A model generated the notes under the pieces. That model had not been told where the DNA came from. It made no database searches and saw nothing but the letters and a program-made list of their open reading frames with translations. 23,509 nt of DNA from Oligoflexales bacterium (lineage in GTDB: Bacteria > Bdellovibrionota > Oligoflexia > Oligoflexales > Oligoflexaceae). The stretch is from positions 38,263 through 61,771 of the forward strand of contig JADFZC010000001.1 of NCBI GenBank assembly GCA_015232735.1. Direction: 5' to 3'. Positions 14,991 through 23,509 of the stretch are shown piece after piece (positions within the stretch are counted from its first letter, which is position 1; each line of letters opens with the position of its first letter). The position numbers were made by a program, and so were the translations under genes.

Positions 14991-16307
14991 ATGAAAGAAT
15001 ATCTGGCATATTGGGGTGTTGAAAAACCGATCTTCACCGACATTGTGGATAACGAGGGTTCTCTGTACATAAACAGTAATATAAAAAGCATAATCGAAAG
15101 ATTAAGCCTTCTAAGCCATCAGGGATCAAACCTCATGCTGATTACCGGTCCCTGCGGTCATGGCAAAACAACTCTGGGAAGATGGTTTCACAAGAGCCTT
15201 CATCCTTCAAGCCATGAAGCCCTCCTTCTGGCATTATATAATGATGAAACCAAATCCGGCTGGCTTCTGAAAAGGCTATGCCAATTCCTTGAAACCGGAA
15301 ATATCAGTTCCTTTGACAAGAAAATTGCCGATATCACAAAAGTGTTTCACGGAATAGACGAGATTGTGCAGGAAGGACGAAAGCTTACCCTTATCATTGA
15401 TGATGCGCACAAAATCAAATCGAGAGATGCTCTGGAAGAAATTCACACTCTTATCGGCACCCAGTCAGCAACAACACATTTTTTAAATATTTTGTTGATT
15501 GGAACGAAAGAACTTAAGGATCTTGCCGGCGCATCACCATCCATGAAAAACAGAATTACCTTTGTCTCCGATATTTTCCCTTTAAAATTTAGCGATTTTA
15601 ACGATTACCTCAATTTCAAAATATCAAAATCAAAACTCGATCCCAATGTCATTTCTGAAACCGCAAAGAAAAGCCTGTTCAGACATAGCAAGGGTATATT
15701 CAGCCTTATTAACACCATAATGGAAAACTGTTTTATTGACTGTTACCTCTCCGGAAAAAGGCAGATTGATGACTCAATTGTTGAAAAATCTGTCAGTTTA
15801 AGCTCACTTGAGACACCCACTCTTCAACATCCCCCTGAATTTGCAATATCAAAAATGGAAACCAGCCATTTTTCACAGGCAGCATCTCCGTCCGCCTCCA
15901 TAATTTCCTTGACTGATCCGGCTACTCCACTCTCCATCAATATCAGTAACAGCTTCGATCTGTCTGAAGATGAAAAAATAGACTTGCATCAAAAAACACC
16001 AGTAAGTGCGACCGAACGAATTGAATCCACAAATCAATTTGACATCTATTCTGAGCAGGGAAGAGATCAACCAGAATCAGGTAACACAGTGAATACTGCA
16101 TCCTCTGAAAATATTCAGGGGCCATTTGGAAATAACGAAGAAAATGATGACAAGCTGGCCATCCTTGACAATATTGCCGAAAAACAGCCTGTACCTGCTT
16201 CAAAAGCCGCTAACAATGGCCATTTGGCAGCGGAAACAACTAAACCGAGGGAAAATGTAAAACTTGCCAATCTATTTTTCAAAAGCAGTAAAGGAAGAAA
16301 AGAATAA
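14991..16307 (+). CDS. ExeA/GspA-like AAA ATPase with long disordered tail
   Basis: 438 residues. The N-terminal about 270 follow the ExeA/AAA_22-type pattern: EYLAYWGVEKPIFTDI at the start; Walker A GPCGHGKTT (residues 53-61, Lys59); Walker B LIIDDAH (Asp137, Asp138); a sensor-like ILLIGTKEL; and a C-terminal lid reading RHSKGIFSLINTIME. ExeA/GspA proteins help insert the type II secretion secretin through peptidoglycan; relatives serve pili or transposition (TnsC/IstB-like). Here there is no C-terminal peptidoglycan-binding domain or membrane segment. Instead the last about 165 residues are Ser/Glu/Asn-rich and probably unstructured, ending in a basic stretch (FFKSSKGRKE). It is co-directional with, and 22 bases after, the receiver/TPR gene. 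A role in envelope secretion or pilus assembly is inferred, not shown. Confidence 0.65.
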   Translation: MKEYLAYWGVEKPIFTDIVDNEGSLYINSNIKSIIERLSLLSHQGSNLMLITGPCGHGKTTLGRWFHKSLHPSSHEALLLALYNDETKSGWLLKRLCQFLETGNISSFDKKIADITKVFHGIDEIVQEGRKLTLIIDDAHKIKSRDALEEIHTLIGTQSATTHFLNILLIGTKELKDLAGASPSMKNRITFVSDIFPLKFSDFNDYLNFKISKSKLDPNVISETAKKSLFRHSKGIFSLINTIMENCFIDCYLSGKRQIDDSIVEKSVSLSSLETPTLQHPPEFAISKMETSHFSQAASPSASIISLTDPATPLSINISNSFDLSEDEKIDLHQKTPVSATERIESTNQFDIYSEQGRDQPESGNTVNTASSENIQGPFGNNEENDDKLAILDNIAEKQPVPASKAANNGHLAAETTKPRENVKLANLFFKSSKGRKE

Positions 16308-16590
16308 AAAATGTTTTTTGATTTTTATAATTTTTATATATGCAATAAAAAGAATTTGGAGCACTCTCCTTTCAGATAAAAGCATGAATTTGAAAATGCA
16401 AAAATTATTTGCTGCATTCAAAATGGGGATCCAAGCTCCTTTTAAAATACATGATTACTATTAGTAAAGCCATCCATTGACATTTATAACTTAAGATCAT
16501 AAAAAGCAAAAGTTGAAATGCTTAATCATTGGAGAGTGTCTGACAGGATTGCAATTACCGTATCAATAAAACAGGAGTTCCAGAATTTTA
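16308..16590. other. Intergenic region upstream of tamB
   Basis: AT-rich, 283 bases, with no gene I can support. A run of A then T residues follows the ATPase stop (about 16307-16335) but gives only a weak A/T hairpin. It holds a promoter candidate (16477-16505) and, at 16572-16577, an AGGAG-type site 13 bases before the tamB ATG, a longer gap than usual. Confidence 0.4.
16477..16505 (+). promoter_or_regulatory. Probable sigma-70 promoter of tamB-tamA
   Basis: A perfect -35 TTGACA (16477-16482), a 17-base spacer, then TAAAAA (16500-16505), four of six to the -10 consensus. It would start transcription near 16512, about 80 bases before the tamB ATG. Confidence 0.45.
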
Positions 16591-19500
16591 ATGAAGTATG
16601 GGATAGGAAAAATCATTCCGATACTATTTATGATGGGACTTATTATTTTCTTAATAAACATCTTGATTGACAATCCATATTTCCATAGTCTGGCAAAACT
16701 TATAATTAACGAAAAAATAACCCAGAAGACCAATCTGGAACTAAAATTTCAAGCACTGGGCATTAAAGCCTTCCCTCCAGGAGTTGATTTATACGGATTA
16801 AAAGTAACCGAAAAAGGAAAATCCAATATACCTCTTCTTGAAGCCGCACATATAAAAACAAGTATCTCCGTCTGGTCGCTTTTTATGGGAAATCCAAAGA
16901 TATCTGTCATTGAATCAAATGAACTAAAAATATCCTACCCATTCCCAAAGCCGGTTGAATCCTATTTTGTCACAGAGAATAATCCCTCATCCGAGCAAAA
17001 ACGGCCTGAGTTGCCGGTATACTGGCCCCCGTCCTTTGATTTGCCGGTTAACCGTATAATCCTGATAAATTCCACAATCGATTTTAATATTCCAAACAAA
17101 GATGTTAACAAACCAGCCTACTTTACTGCCAATCTCAAAGGTCTCAATATTGATTTCAAATTTAGAGGATGGAACAATTTATATGCAGAACTGGATATTC
17201 AATCCCTTGATTTGATAACTTCGGGAAGCCACATAATAAAAAAAGCCACACTGGCAACAAAAATAAGGCAAAATGAAAACCTATTCCAAACAGAATATTT
17301 TACTCTCAATTCATATAATCTTAACTTTTCGGGGAGCAACAACGTGAACCTGCTGACCTCCGAGGCAAACACAACATTACCGCATTTTTCCAAAAAAATT
17401 CTTGAATTCATCAAAATAAGAAGCCAAATAAAATTGGATAGCAATTCCGATCTCGAAGTTCTGGGAACATATCTGGATATAAAAGATACAAAAGGTCAGG
17501 TAAAAGGCGAGGCAACCGTTACAGTCTCCGTACCAATTTCAAGAAAAAATAAAAACGTCCAGTGGAAAGTCTCAGGTGCAGGAGAGTCTCTCGGAGCCAA
17601 ATTGGCAAATTTTCTCCTCTATGATTCTAACATCACTTTTGACATAAACCAGGAAGGAATGGATTTTAAAACAATCAAGGTCAAAAAGGGTGATAAGGAA
17701 TATGCAAAAGGATATGGGAGAATCAACTTTGATAATGCTGTTCAATACGAGTTTTATGCTTCCCCCAAAAATCTTCCCCTCTCAACACTTTTAAAAGCGC
17801 TCGTGAGGCCTGACTTTGAACTTTTTGAGGCCGATCTTGCAAGCGCCAACCTGAAGATATGGGGAAAGGGTTTTCCTTTCATTTTAAAAGTCACCGCTGA
17901 TTCCGAAATGGAAAATATTACTGTCCCCTCGCTGAAAATACCGATTAAAAGATTTAACAAATCTCCGTCATGCAATATCAAATTAAATCTCACCGCTACG
18001 GAAAATGATCTTCGCTTTGACGGCACACGCGGTCAATGCATCAGTTCCATCCGAATGCCTGCCGCCTCCAGCCAGACTTCGCCTGCACCGCCAAAAACAA
18101 GAAAAGATGAACCTTCAGAAGTTTTTGTAGACGGTCCAATTTTTTTTGACAGCAAAAAGGGAATCTCGCTTAAAATTACGGCAAAATCAGTCGATGCAAC
18201 CATTGGAAGCTTTTATACACAAGTGCTATCATCCGGCTCCCTCTCAGGAAACGTCTTAATACAAGGTCCTTATTCAGACATCAGGCTTGATTCGGATTTC
18301 ATGTCCGACAACCTTAAAATAGAAAACATCCCACTTGGAAAAATCGACGGCAAATTCGGGTGGATAATTTCCAAAGATGAAATTTTTCTGACCGGATATA
18401 CCGCAATTCATCCAAATGGAGGAAGAATCCACATTCCAAATGCCGTTATTACTATGCATTCCCCTCCGGAACTGGAGATTGAAACACGCCTGACATCTGT
18501 TCACGAACAATACATAGCCAGCATCTTCCTGTCGATATTTCCCAAAGCCGGACTCCAGTTCGGCGTAGATGATTTCTATGCAAAAATAAAGGGCCCTTTA
18601 TTAAAACCCTTTGCCTACAACGGTAAAGTCAATTTCAACTTTACGAACGGATTTATTCAAGATGAGCTGTTATTTACAAAACTGACAGGATCTCTGCAAG
18701 CAGATAAAAATGGTGTATCAGCAAAAGATGTCAAGTATTCCCTTGACAACCTCAAGGCTATGATTGACTTCAATATGCAGCACAACTCCGACTACAATCC
18801 AAAATCAAAGCACAGCTATAACAAAATACTTGAGGAACTTGGCCTCGATATGAAAGGCCATCTGAAAATGCATCTTAAAACCATCGAGGATAAACAGACT
18901 GCTGTAGAAAAGATTCGAGGAGACAGAAAGCATCAGGATCATCTTTCAATGCTGCCATATGCAGGAAAATACCTTTCAGAAATAAACCTTGAAGGAAAAC
19001 TCTCCATTGACATGTTCCTCGAAGGAACCCTTGAAAAACTTCAGGGAAAATTCGATATTGATCTTGACGATCCAGTCATTTTCGGTTCACCGCTTGCCCC
19101 TTTTCAAATTGGAGGATTCATAAATGGATCAAAAATCGACATCCCGCTTATCAGTCATTCCGGAAATGCTCTGGTCGGACGACTTTCTTTCGATTTGGAT
19201 AAGCCCAAAATACCTTATGAATGGTATTTCAGTTTAAACAGGTTTGATCTTAGGGCAATAGGATCAAAAAATTTCTATAACGATCCAAGAAATTACCTCT
19301 ATGTTACTGCCAGTTGGAATATGGCTGGGCATTTTGAGGATTTTTGGAAATCAAAGGGCAATATCACCTTAATAAATACTGAAGCAAAATTATTCAGTGA
19401 CCTGAAAGAGGTTCCAACAAAAATAGAATTCAGGCAAAAAGAAGCGATAACCATAGTAATTGATCCATCCTCAGGCTGGAACATTAAAGACAACAAATCA

Positions 19501-20985
19501 CTTAACATTTATGGCGAGGATATTGAAATTTTTGTAGGTATGAACCAGAATATTCCGCCCGACAATCTGAACATCGGACTTAGTGGTTCGATTAATCTTG
19601 ATATTCTGAAAAAGCTGCTGCCCTACATAGAAAATTCCAAAGGCAGGCTTGCTTTTACGGGAACGGTAAGTAAAAAAATTGAAGATCCTGACATCTTTCT
19701 AAAAATAAGGGATATGGACAAGGACACCTCATCAGAGAAAGATTATGACGGTGTCACTGTTGGTTTTTCCGACATCCCGCCTCCTTTTAAAGATATACAT
19801 GTCGATGCAACCTATAGAAACGGCATTTTAGAGCTGAATAGAATAACCGCAACAAAAGGAAAACTCGGAAAACTTCTTATCACAGGCAATGTGGATTTTT
19901 CCGAAAATGCAGCAACCCAGTCACTGGTAAATATTAATCTTGATCGTGTCGATATAGAACGAGTGCCATTTGCAATCCTGAAAAACATAGATTCAACCCT
20001 AAGCGGAGATCTGTCTTTAGCCGTCAAGAGCACGCCTATGAAACTCAGTGGCAACCTGATTATCGACAAGGCACTTTCCGCTGGAAAATTTGATATTAGA
20101 AAAGAGGTTCTAAACAAGATATATAAAACTGAAGTATCAACCAAGAGTATTCCCAAAAATCCGCTGCTTGAACTCTCAATACATGTGCAGGCAAATGAAA
20201 GCGTCTCCATTCAAAATAGAAATCTGGCGGTAATTCTCTCATCCGATGTCAACATCACCGGGAACGAAAACTCACCTGTCATAATAGGAAATATCAATAT
20301 TCCCAAAGGAAAGTTTACGTACAAGAGGGACTTTGAAATCCAAAGGGGAAGTATTGTATTTGATGAGCCCTCCTACCCGCCGGACCCCAAACTTGATATA
20401 ATCGGCGAGACCAAAGTCAGTACCTATAAAGTCTCTGTATATATTACAGGCAACGCTTCCTCCCCCAAGGTTTCATTATCCATCGATCCGCCAAACAGAC
20501 CTGATGGAACCACCATTACCAAAATGGATATACTGGTCCTTTTATCATCGGGACAACTCCCGGATTCGGAAAAAACCATTGGTGAAAAACGTCAGGCAAC
20601 AGATGCTGCAAAAGTGGAGGCGGCAAACCTGTTGATCGGACAGTTTGAAGAACCTATCGAAAAACTCTTTGACCTCTCAGGACAGACCGTAATAAGACAG
20701 GTCTATCTTGATACCTATCAGCCAAGCACCGAAGTTGGCGGAAGCGTGGTTCCAAGGCTGAATCTTCCCGTTGATATCAGTGATGACTTTAAGTTTATAT
20801 TTCAGGTAGATAACAACTCAAACATGCGTATTTCCTCCGAGTATTCAATTCATGACGGTATTTCCCTTTCAGGCAGCTTTGACAAAAAGAGTGAAGTCAG
20901 GGACAATTCAACTTCAACAACAAGAAACACCTTGCCGGAAACAGATACTGGAGTGGATCTCAGATTCAGATTCACTTATCCATGA
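16591..20985 (+). CDS. tamB: TamB-family translocation and assembly module protein (DUF490)
   Basis: 1464 residues, longer than E. coli TamB (1259). One N-terminal membrane anchor (about residues 8-27, IIPILFMMGLIIFLINIL) is followed by a very long beta-rich, AsmA-clan sequence. It ends in the recognisable TamB C-terminal (DUF490) region from about residue 1130: GKFTYKRDFEIQRGSIVFDE near 1240, TKMDILVLLSSGQLP, LLIGQFEEPIEKL, then NSNMRISSEYSIHDGISLSGSF and a barrel-like end DLRFRFTYP. TamB spans the periplasm as a hydrophobic groove implicated in moving phospholipid to the outer membrane and in helping TamA. A tamA-like gene follows 76 bases later, supporting the assignment. In E. coli the order is tamA-tamB; here it is reversed. 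Confidence 0.88.
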   Translation: MKYGIGKIIPILFMMGLIIFLINILIDNPYFHSLAKLIINEKITQKTNLELKFQALGIKAFPPGVDLYGLKVTEKGKSNIPLLEAAHIKTSISVWSLFMGNPKISVIESNELKISYPFPKPVESYFVTENNPSSEQKRPELPVYWPPSFDLPVNRIILINSTIDFNIPNKDVNKPAYFTANLKGLNIDFKFRGWNNLYAELDIQSLDLITSGSHIIKKATLATKIRQNENLFQTEYFTLNSYNLNFSGSNNVNLLTSEANTTLPHFSKKILEFIKIRSQIKLDSNSDLEVLGTYLDIKDTKGQVKGEATVTVSVPISRKNKNVQWKVSGAGESLGAKLANFLLYDSNITFDINQEGMDFKTIKVKKGDKEYAKGYGRINFDNAVQYEFYASPKNLPLSTLLKALVRPDFELFEADLASANLKIWGKGFPFILKVTADSEMENITVPSLKIPIKRFNKSPSCNIKLNLTATENDLRFDGTRGQCISSIRMPAASSQTSPAPPKTRKDEPSEVFVDGPIFFDSKKGISLKITAKSVDATIGSFYTQVLSSGSLSGNVLIQGPYSDIRLDSDFMSDNLKIENIPLGKIDGKFGWIISKDEIFLTGYTAIHPNGGRIHIPNAVITMHSPPELEIETRLTSVHEQYIASIFLSIFPKAGLQFGVDDFYAKIKGPLLKPFAYNGKVNFNFTNGFIQDELLFTKLTGSLQADKNGVSAKDVKYSLDNLKAMIDFNMQHNSDYNPKSKHSYNKILEELGLDMKGHLKMHLKTIEDKQTAVEKIRGDRKHQDHLSMLPYAGKYLSEINLEGKLSIDMFLEGTLEKLQGKFDIDLDDPVIFGSPLAPFQIGGFINGSKIDIPLISHSGNALVGRLSFDLDKPKIPYEWYFSLNRFDLRAIGSKNFYNDPRNYLYVTASWNMAGHFEDFWKSKGNITLINTEAKLFSDLKEVPTKIEFRQKEAITIVIDPSSGWNIKDNKSLNIYGEDIEIFVGMNQNIPPDNLNIGLSGSINLDILKKLLPYIENSKGRLAFTGTVSKKIEDPDIFLKIRDMDKDTSSEKDYDGVTVGFSDIPPPFKDIHVDATYRNGILELNRITATKGKLGKLLITGNVDFSENAATQSLVNINLDRVDIERVPFAILKNIDSTLSGDLSLAVKSTPMKLSGNLIIDKALSAGKFDIRKEVLNKIYKTEVSTKSIPKNPLLELSIHVQANESVSIQNRNLAVILSSDVNITGNENSPVIIGNINIPKGKFTYKRDFEIQRGSIVFDEPSYPPDPKLDIIGETKVSTYKVSVYITGNASSPKVSLSIDPPNRPDGTTITKMDILVLLSSGQLPDSEKTIGEKRQATDAAKVEAANLLIGQFEEPIEKLFDLSGQTVIRQVYLDTYQPSTEVGGSVVPRLNLPVDISDDFKFIFQVDNNSNMRISSEYSIHDGISLSGSFDKKSEVRDNSTSTTRNTLPETDTGVDLRFRFTYP

Positions 20986-21061
20986 CTCCGGGAATTACTA
21001 TAGTATTAAATCAACCTGCATGATAATATTTCCATAATAGGTTACAATAGGGCCTTATAAT

Positions 21062-23509
21062 ATGCGGGTTGTGAACATATCGATGCTGAAAATCATTATT
21101 TTATTAGTATTCTCCCTCTTCAATTTAGAACTGTCGGCCAAAGAGTGGATAATTACCCCTTCAGATCTTCTTTCAACAACCGAAACAGCTTCGTTAAGCA
21201 AGAGATTCCCCTCAGTCAACAACGCAAACGAGCTGAATATGCTCATCATGGCCATAAGCCGCCTGGATCCCCTGCTAAACCTTGAGGCTTATCACGAAGG
21301 AAACATTATCCATATCAAGGGAGCCAAGGCCAAACCAATTGGAGAAATACAGTTCAAACTGACTACGAGAACATTTAAAACAATTTTACAGGACAGAATG
21401 CATAAATACATAGGACAGGTCGATTCTCAGGAAGTTCGCAGAAAAATGCAAATGGAGATTTCCGAATATCTGGCCGAGAGAGGTTTCTTTAAAATCAAAA
21501 TCAATCTTATACCTTTCACTGACGAAAATTCAACAATTTACCTATTTAAAATAGATGAGGATTATCCTTGTCAAATCAGTAAAATAAAGACCCAATTCAC
21601 CCTTCCCAGAAACATCCGCATAGACCTGTCCGTAGGGGACTACTGCGACAAGAAAATCATCGAAGAGGCGATACTGAAGCTTGAAGACGAACTGAAAAAA
21701 AGTGGATTCAACCAGACAAAAGTAGGAAAACCGGAAATAAATTTCGATCAGGAAAGCAATTCAGCAATCGTCTATATTCCTGGTTTTCTTGGGAAAAAGG
21801 TAAAATATAAAGTCACTTCACCAAACAGGCAGTTTTGGAACAACAACCTCAATACAGTCGACCCATTAATATCTGATCCCGATACAATAAAAGCGGAAAT
21901 CTCACGCAATTATATAGCCAATGGATATGATGATATCAAAATAGATCCTCCCAAAATGCTGCCCTCTGGAAAAGATGAAACCTTATATGAATTCAACATA
22001 AAACCTGGTCCGCAATACCGAATATCCGATGTTCAGATTGAAGGCTCGTCCGTCTTCAGCGAAAAAGAATGCCTTTCCATATTAAATCTTACCAACATCC
22101 TGAGCGTTGATGCTCCGCTGCTTAATCAGGACTCGCTTAGAGACAATCTTGACGCTTTAAAAGCGTCTTACAGCGCAAAAGGTTACTGGGATACAAAGAT
22201 AAACACCCCCCGAATAATCAAAGATCAGTATACGGGCAAGGTAAGGCTTGTCATTCAAATACAGGAAGGCAAACAGCGAATTTTCACCGACCTTGTAGTC
22301 CAGGGTAATAAACTTTTGCAATATGATCAAATCAAGGATCTCCTGGACATGAAACCCGAATCACCTCTCATTTGGAAAGATCTTCTGAATTTCGAACAAA
22401 ATCTTAAAAACACATACCACAACAACGGCTATTTATTTTCCACTTTCAAAATCGACTTGATGGAAAAGCACACAACACGCAATATCCAGGTACAGATTGT
22501 GCTCAGGATAACTGAAAACAATCGCGTAAAATTTGGTGATATAACCATTACAGGGCTGGTGAATACCAAACGGATTGTCGTCGAGAGGGAACTGAGATTC
22601 TCTGCGGGAGAATGGTTCGATCCTGAAAAGATTGAAGATACAAGAAAAGCTCTGATTAACCTTGGAATTTTCAGCTCGGTCAGCCTTATCCCCTCCGACA
22701 GCTCATCCATGTATGAATCAAACGATACTATTCCCTATACAATCGTGCTTCGCGAAGGAAAACCGGGCAGTATAACTTTTGGCCCTGGCTGGAGCTTGGA
22801 TAATGGTTTGAGATACGGCTTTGAGAGTTCCTATAACAACATAGGGGGTCTTGGACGACAGGTTTTTCTGAAAGCCGCATTCAGCGAGGAGAAAAATCAG
22901 CAGTCAATAAACAAGTCAGCCGCAAACAAGACCCTTATAGGGCGCACTATCGGCGTCGGGTATATTGAACCCTATGTCCTTGGATTACCGATGAATGGAG
23001 CAATAAGCCTGGGACACAAAGCTGCTGCCACGACATTTTGGGAAATCAGTCGTTCCGGAGAACTGTCACTTGACCACACACTCCGGCAATATGTTATCGG
23101 AGGCCATTTAATCGGTTTCTATGGTCAGAAGATAGCTGAAATAGAAAGCGACAGAACGACCTCCATAGACTTGATAGAATCCAAGGATATCAGGGTCGGA
23201 CGGGTTGGATTGAGATTCAATCTTGACAGAAGAAATGACATAAGCTGGCCGACGAAGGGATATATCATGTCATCAGAACTCAGCTGGGCAAGATATCCTC
23301 TTGGGGGAAACCTTAAATACTTTAAATGGGAAGTAAGTAACGGCCGTTATTTCAGCCTTTCAGATAATGTTGTTTTCGCCGCAAGAATCGCACTGGCAGC
23401 TTTTGAGGAGGTCGAACGCCTGGATCATGTAAACATCCTCCCGACAACAAAGCGGCTAAACGCGGGTGGTGCTGAAACCAACCGCGGTTTCAGACCACAG
23501 GAGCTTGGC
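21062..23509 (+). CDS. tamA: TamA/BamA-family outer-membrane assembly protein (3' end outside window)
   Basis: Open from ATG 21062 to the last base (816 codons, no stop). A signal peptide is visible (hydrophobic core LKIIILLVFSLFNLELSA, cut before KEW). Several POTRA-like units follow. The clearest lie at about residues 319-565 (YRISDVQIEGSSVFSEKE, FTDLVVQGNKLLQYDQI, VKFGDITITGLVNTKRI), with weaker ones before. The 16-strand barrel starts near residue 570 (GKPGSITFGPGWSLDNG). NAGGAETNRGFRP, with Arg808-Gly809-Phe810, matches the loop 6 RGF motif of the Omp85 family. The part in the window already exceeds the whole of E. coli TamA (577), so the periplasmic part is long and may have about five POTRAs, more like BamA. 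Being next to tamB favours TamA; a BamA-like identity is not excluded. AGGG (21049-21052) is a weak ribosome site. Confidence 0.85.
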   Translation, partial: MRVVNISMLKIIILLVFSLFNLELSAKEWIITPSDLLSTTETASLSKRFPSVNNANELNMLIMAISRLDPLLNLEAYHEGNIIHIKGAKAKPIGEIQFKLTTRTFKTILQDRMHKYIGQVDSQEVRRKMQMEISEYLAERGFFKIKINLIPFTDENSTIYLFKIDEDYPCQISKIKTQFTLPRNIRIDLSVGDYCDKKIIEEAILKLEDELKKSGFNQTKVGKPEINFDQESNSAIVYIPGFLGKKVKYKVTSPNRQFWNNNLNTVDPLISDPDTIKAEISRNYIANGYDDIKIDPPKMLPSGKDETLYEFNIKPGPQYRISDVQIEGSSVFSEKECLSILNLTNILSVDAPLLNQDSLRDNLDALKASYSAKGYWDTKINTPRIIKDQYTGKVRLVIQIQEGKQRIFTDLVVQGNKLLQYDQIKDLLDMKPESPLIWKDLLNFEQNLKNTYHNNGYLFSTFKIDLMEKHTTRNIQVQIVLRITENNRVKFGDITITGLVNTKRIVVERELRFSAGEWFDPEKIEDTRKALINLGIFSSVSLIPSDSSSMYESNDTIPYTIVLREGKPGSITFGPGWSLDNGLRYGFESSYNNIGGLGRQVFLKAAFSEEKNQQSINKSAANKTLIGRTIGVGYIEPYVLGLPMNGAISLGHKAAATTFWEISRSGELSLDHTLRQYVIGGHLIGFYGQKIAEIESDRTTSIDLIESKDIRVGRVGLRFNLDRRNDISWPTKGYIMSSELSWARYPLGGNLKYFKWEVSNGRYFSLSDNVVFAARIALAAFEEVERLDHVNILPTTKRLNAGGAETNRGFRPQELG

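Noticed and set aside
16264..16464. 66-codon plus-strand frame after the ExeA-like gene
   Set aside because: Overlaps the ATPase end, lies in AT-rich spacer and has no ribosome site or conserved pattern.

Overview
The window looks like chromosome from a Gram-negative, AT-leaning, non-enteric proteobacterium. A deltaproteobacterium (Desulfobacterota, perhaps Desulfobacterales-like) is my best guess. This rests on TamB/TamA and MlaE outer-membrane systems, a sigma-54 promoter, an ExeA-type ATPase beside an atypical receiver/TPR protein, frequent TTG/GTG starts and Lys/Ile/Asn-rich proteins. The taxon is inference; there is no rRNA or other strong marker here.

Layout: 1-1049 holds a small SH3-domain exported protein (199-687), flanked on both sides by copies of an unfamiliar two-box palindromic repeat; further hairpins lie in the 362-base gap up to 1049. 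1050-1829 is a stand-alone MlaE-type permease. 2013-4109 is a transglycosylase (GT51) fused behind an AsmA-like N-terminal half. 4376-6283 is a secreted zinc metallopeptidase with a C-terminal Gly/Cys-TM-basic sorting-like tail, and a divergent deacetylase-fold lipoprotein candidate overlaps or abuts its end (6261-7340). tatD (7403-8200) converges on, and overlaps by 17 bases, a small outer-membrane protein gene on the minus strand (8184-8849). That gene has a consensus-quality sigma-54 promoter. metH (9050-12754) and maf (12881-13495) are also on the minus strand, separated by a short palindromic repeat. A 525-base divergent intergenic region follows. Then come an atypical receiver plus TPR protein and an ExeA-like AAA ATPase (14021-16307, one operon), then tamB (16591-20985) and the start of tamA (21062 to the window end, open).

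The dominant theme is the cell envelope: lipid transport (MlaE, AsmA-like, TamB), outer-membrane assembly (TamA), peptidoglycan synthesis (GT51) and surface or secreted proteins. The housekeeping genes tatD, metH and maf sit in the middle. I see no phage, insertion-sequence transposase, CRISPR array, tRNA or rRNA. The most unusual items are the repeat family at 1-907, the sigma-54 promoter, the AsmA-GT51 fusion, the sorted metallopeptidase/deacetylase pair and the pseudo-receiver/ExeA pair.
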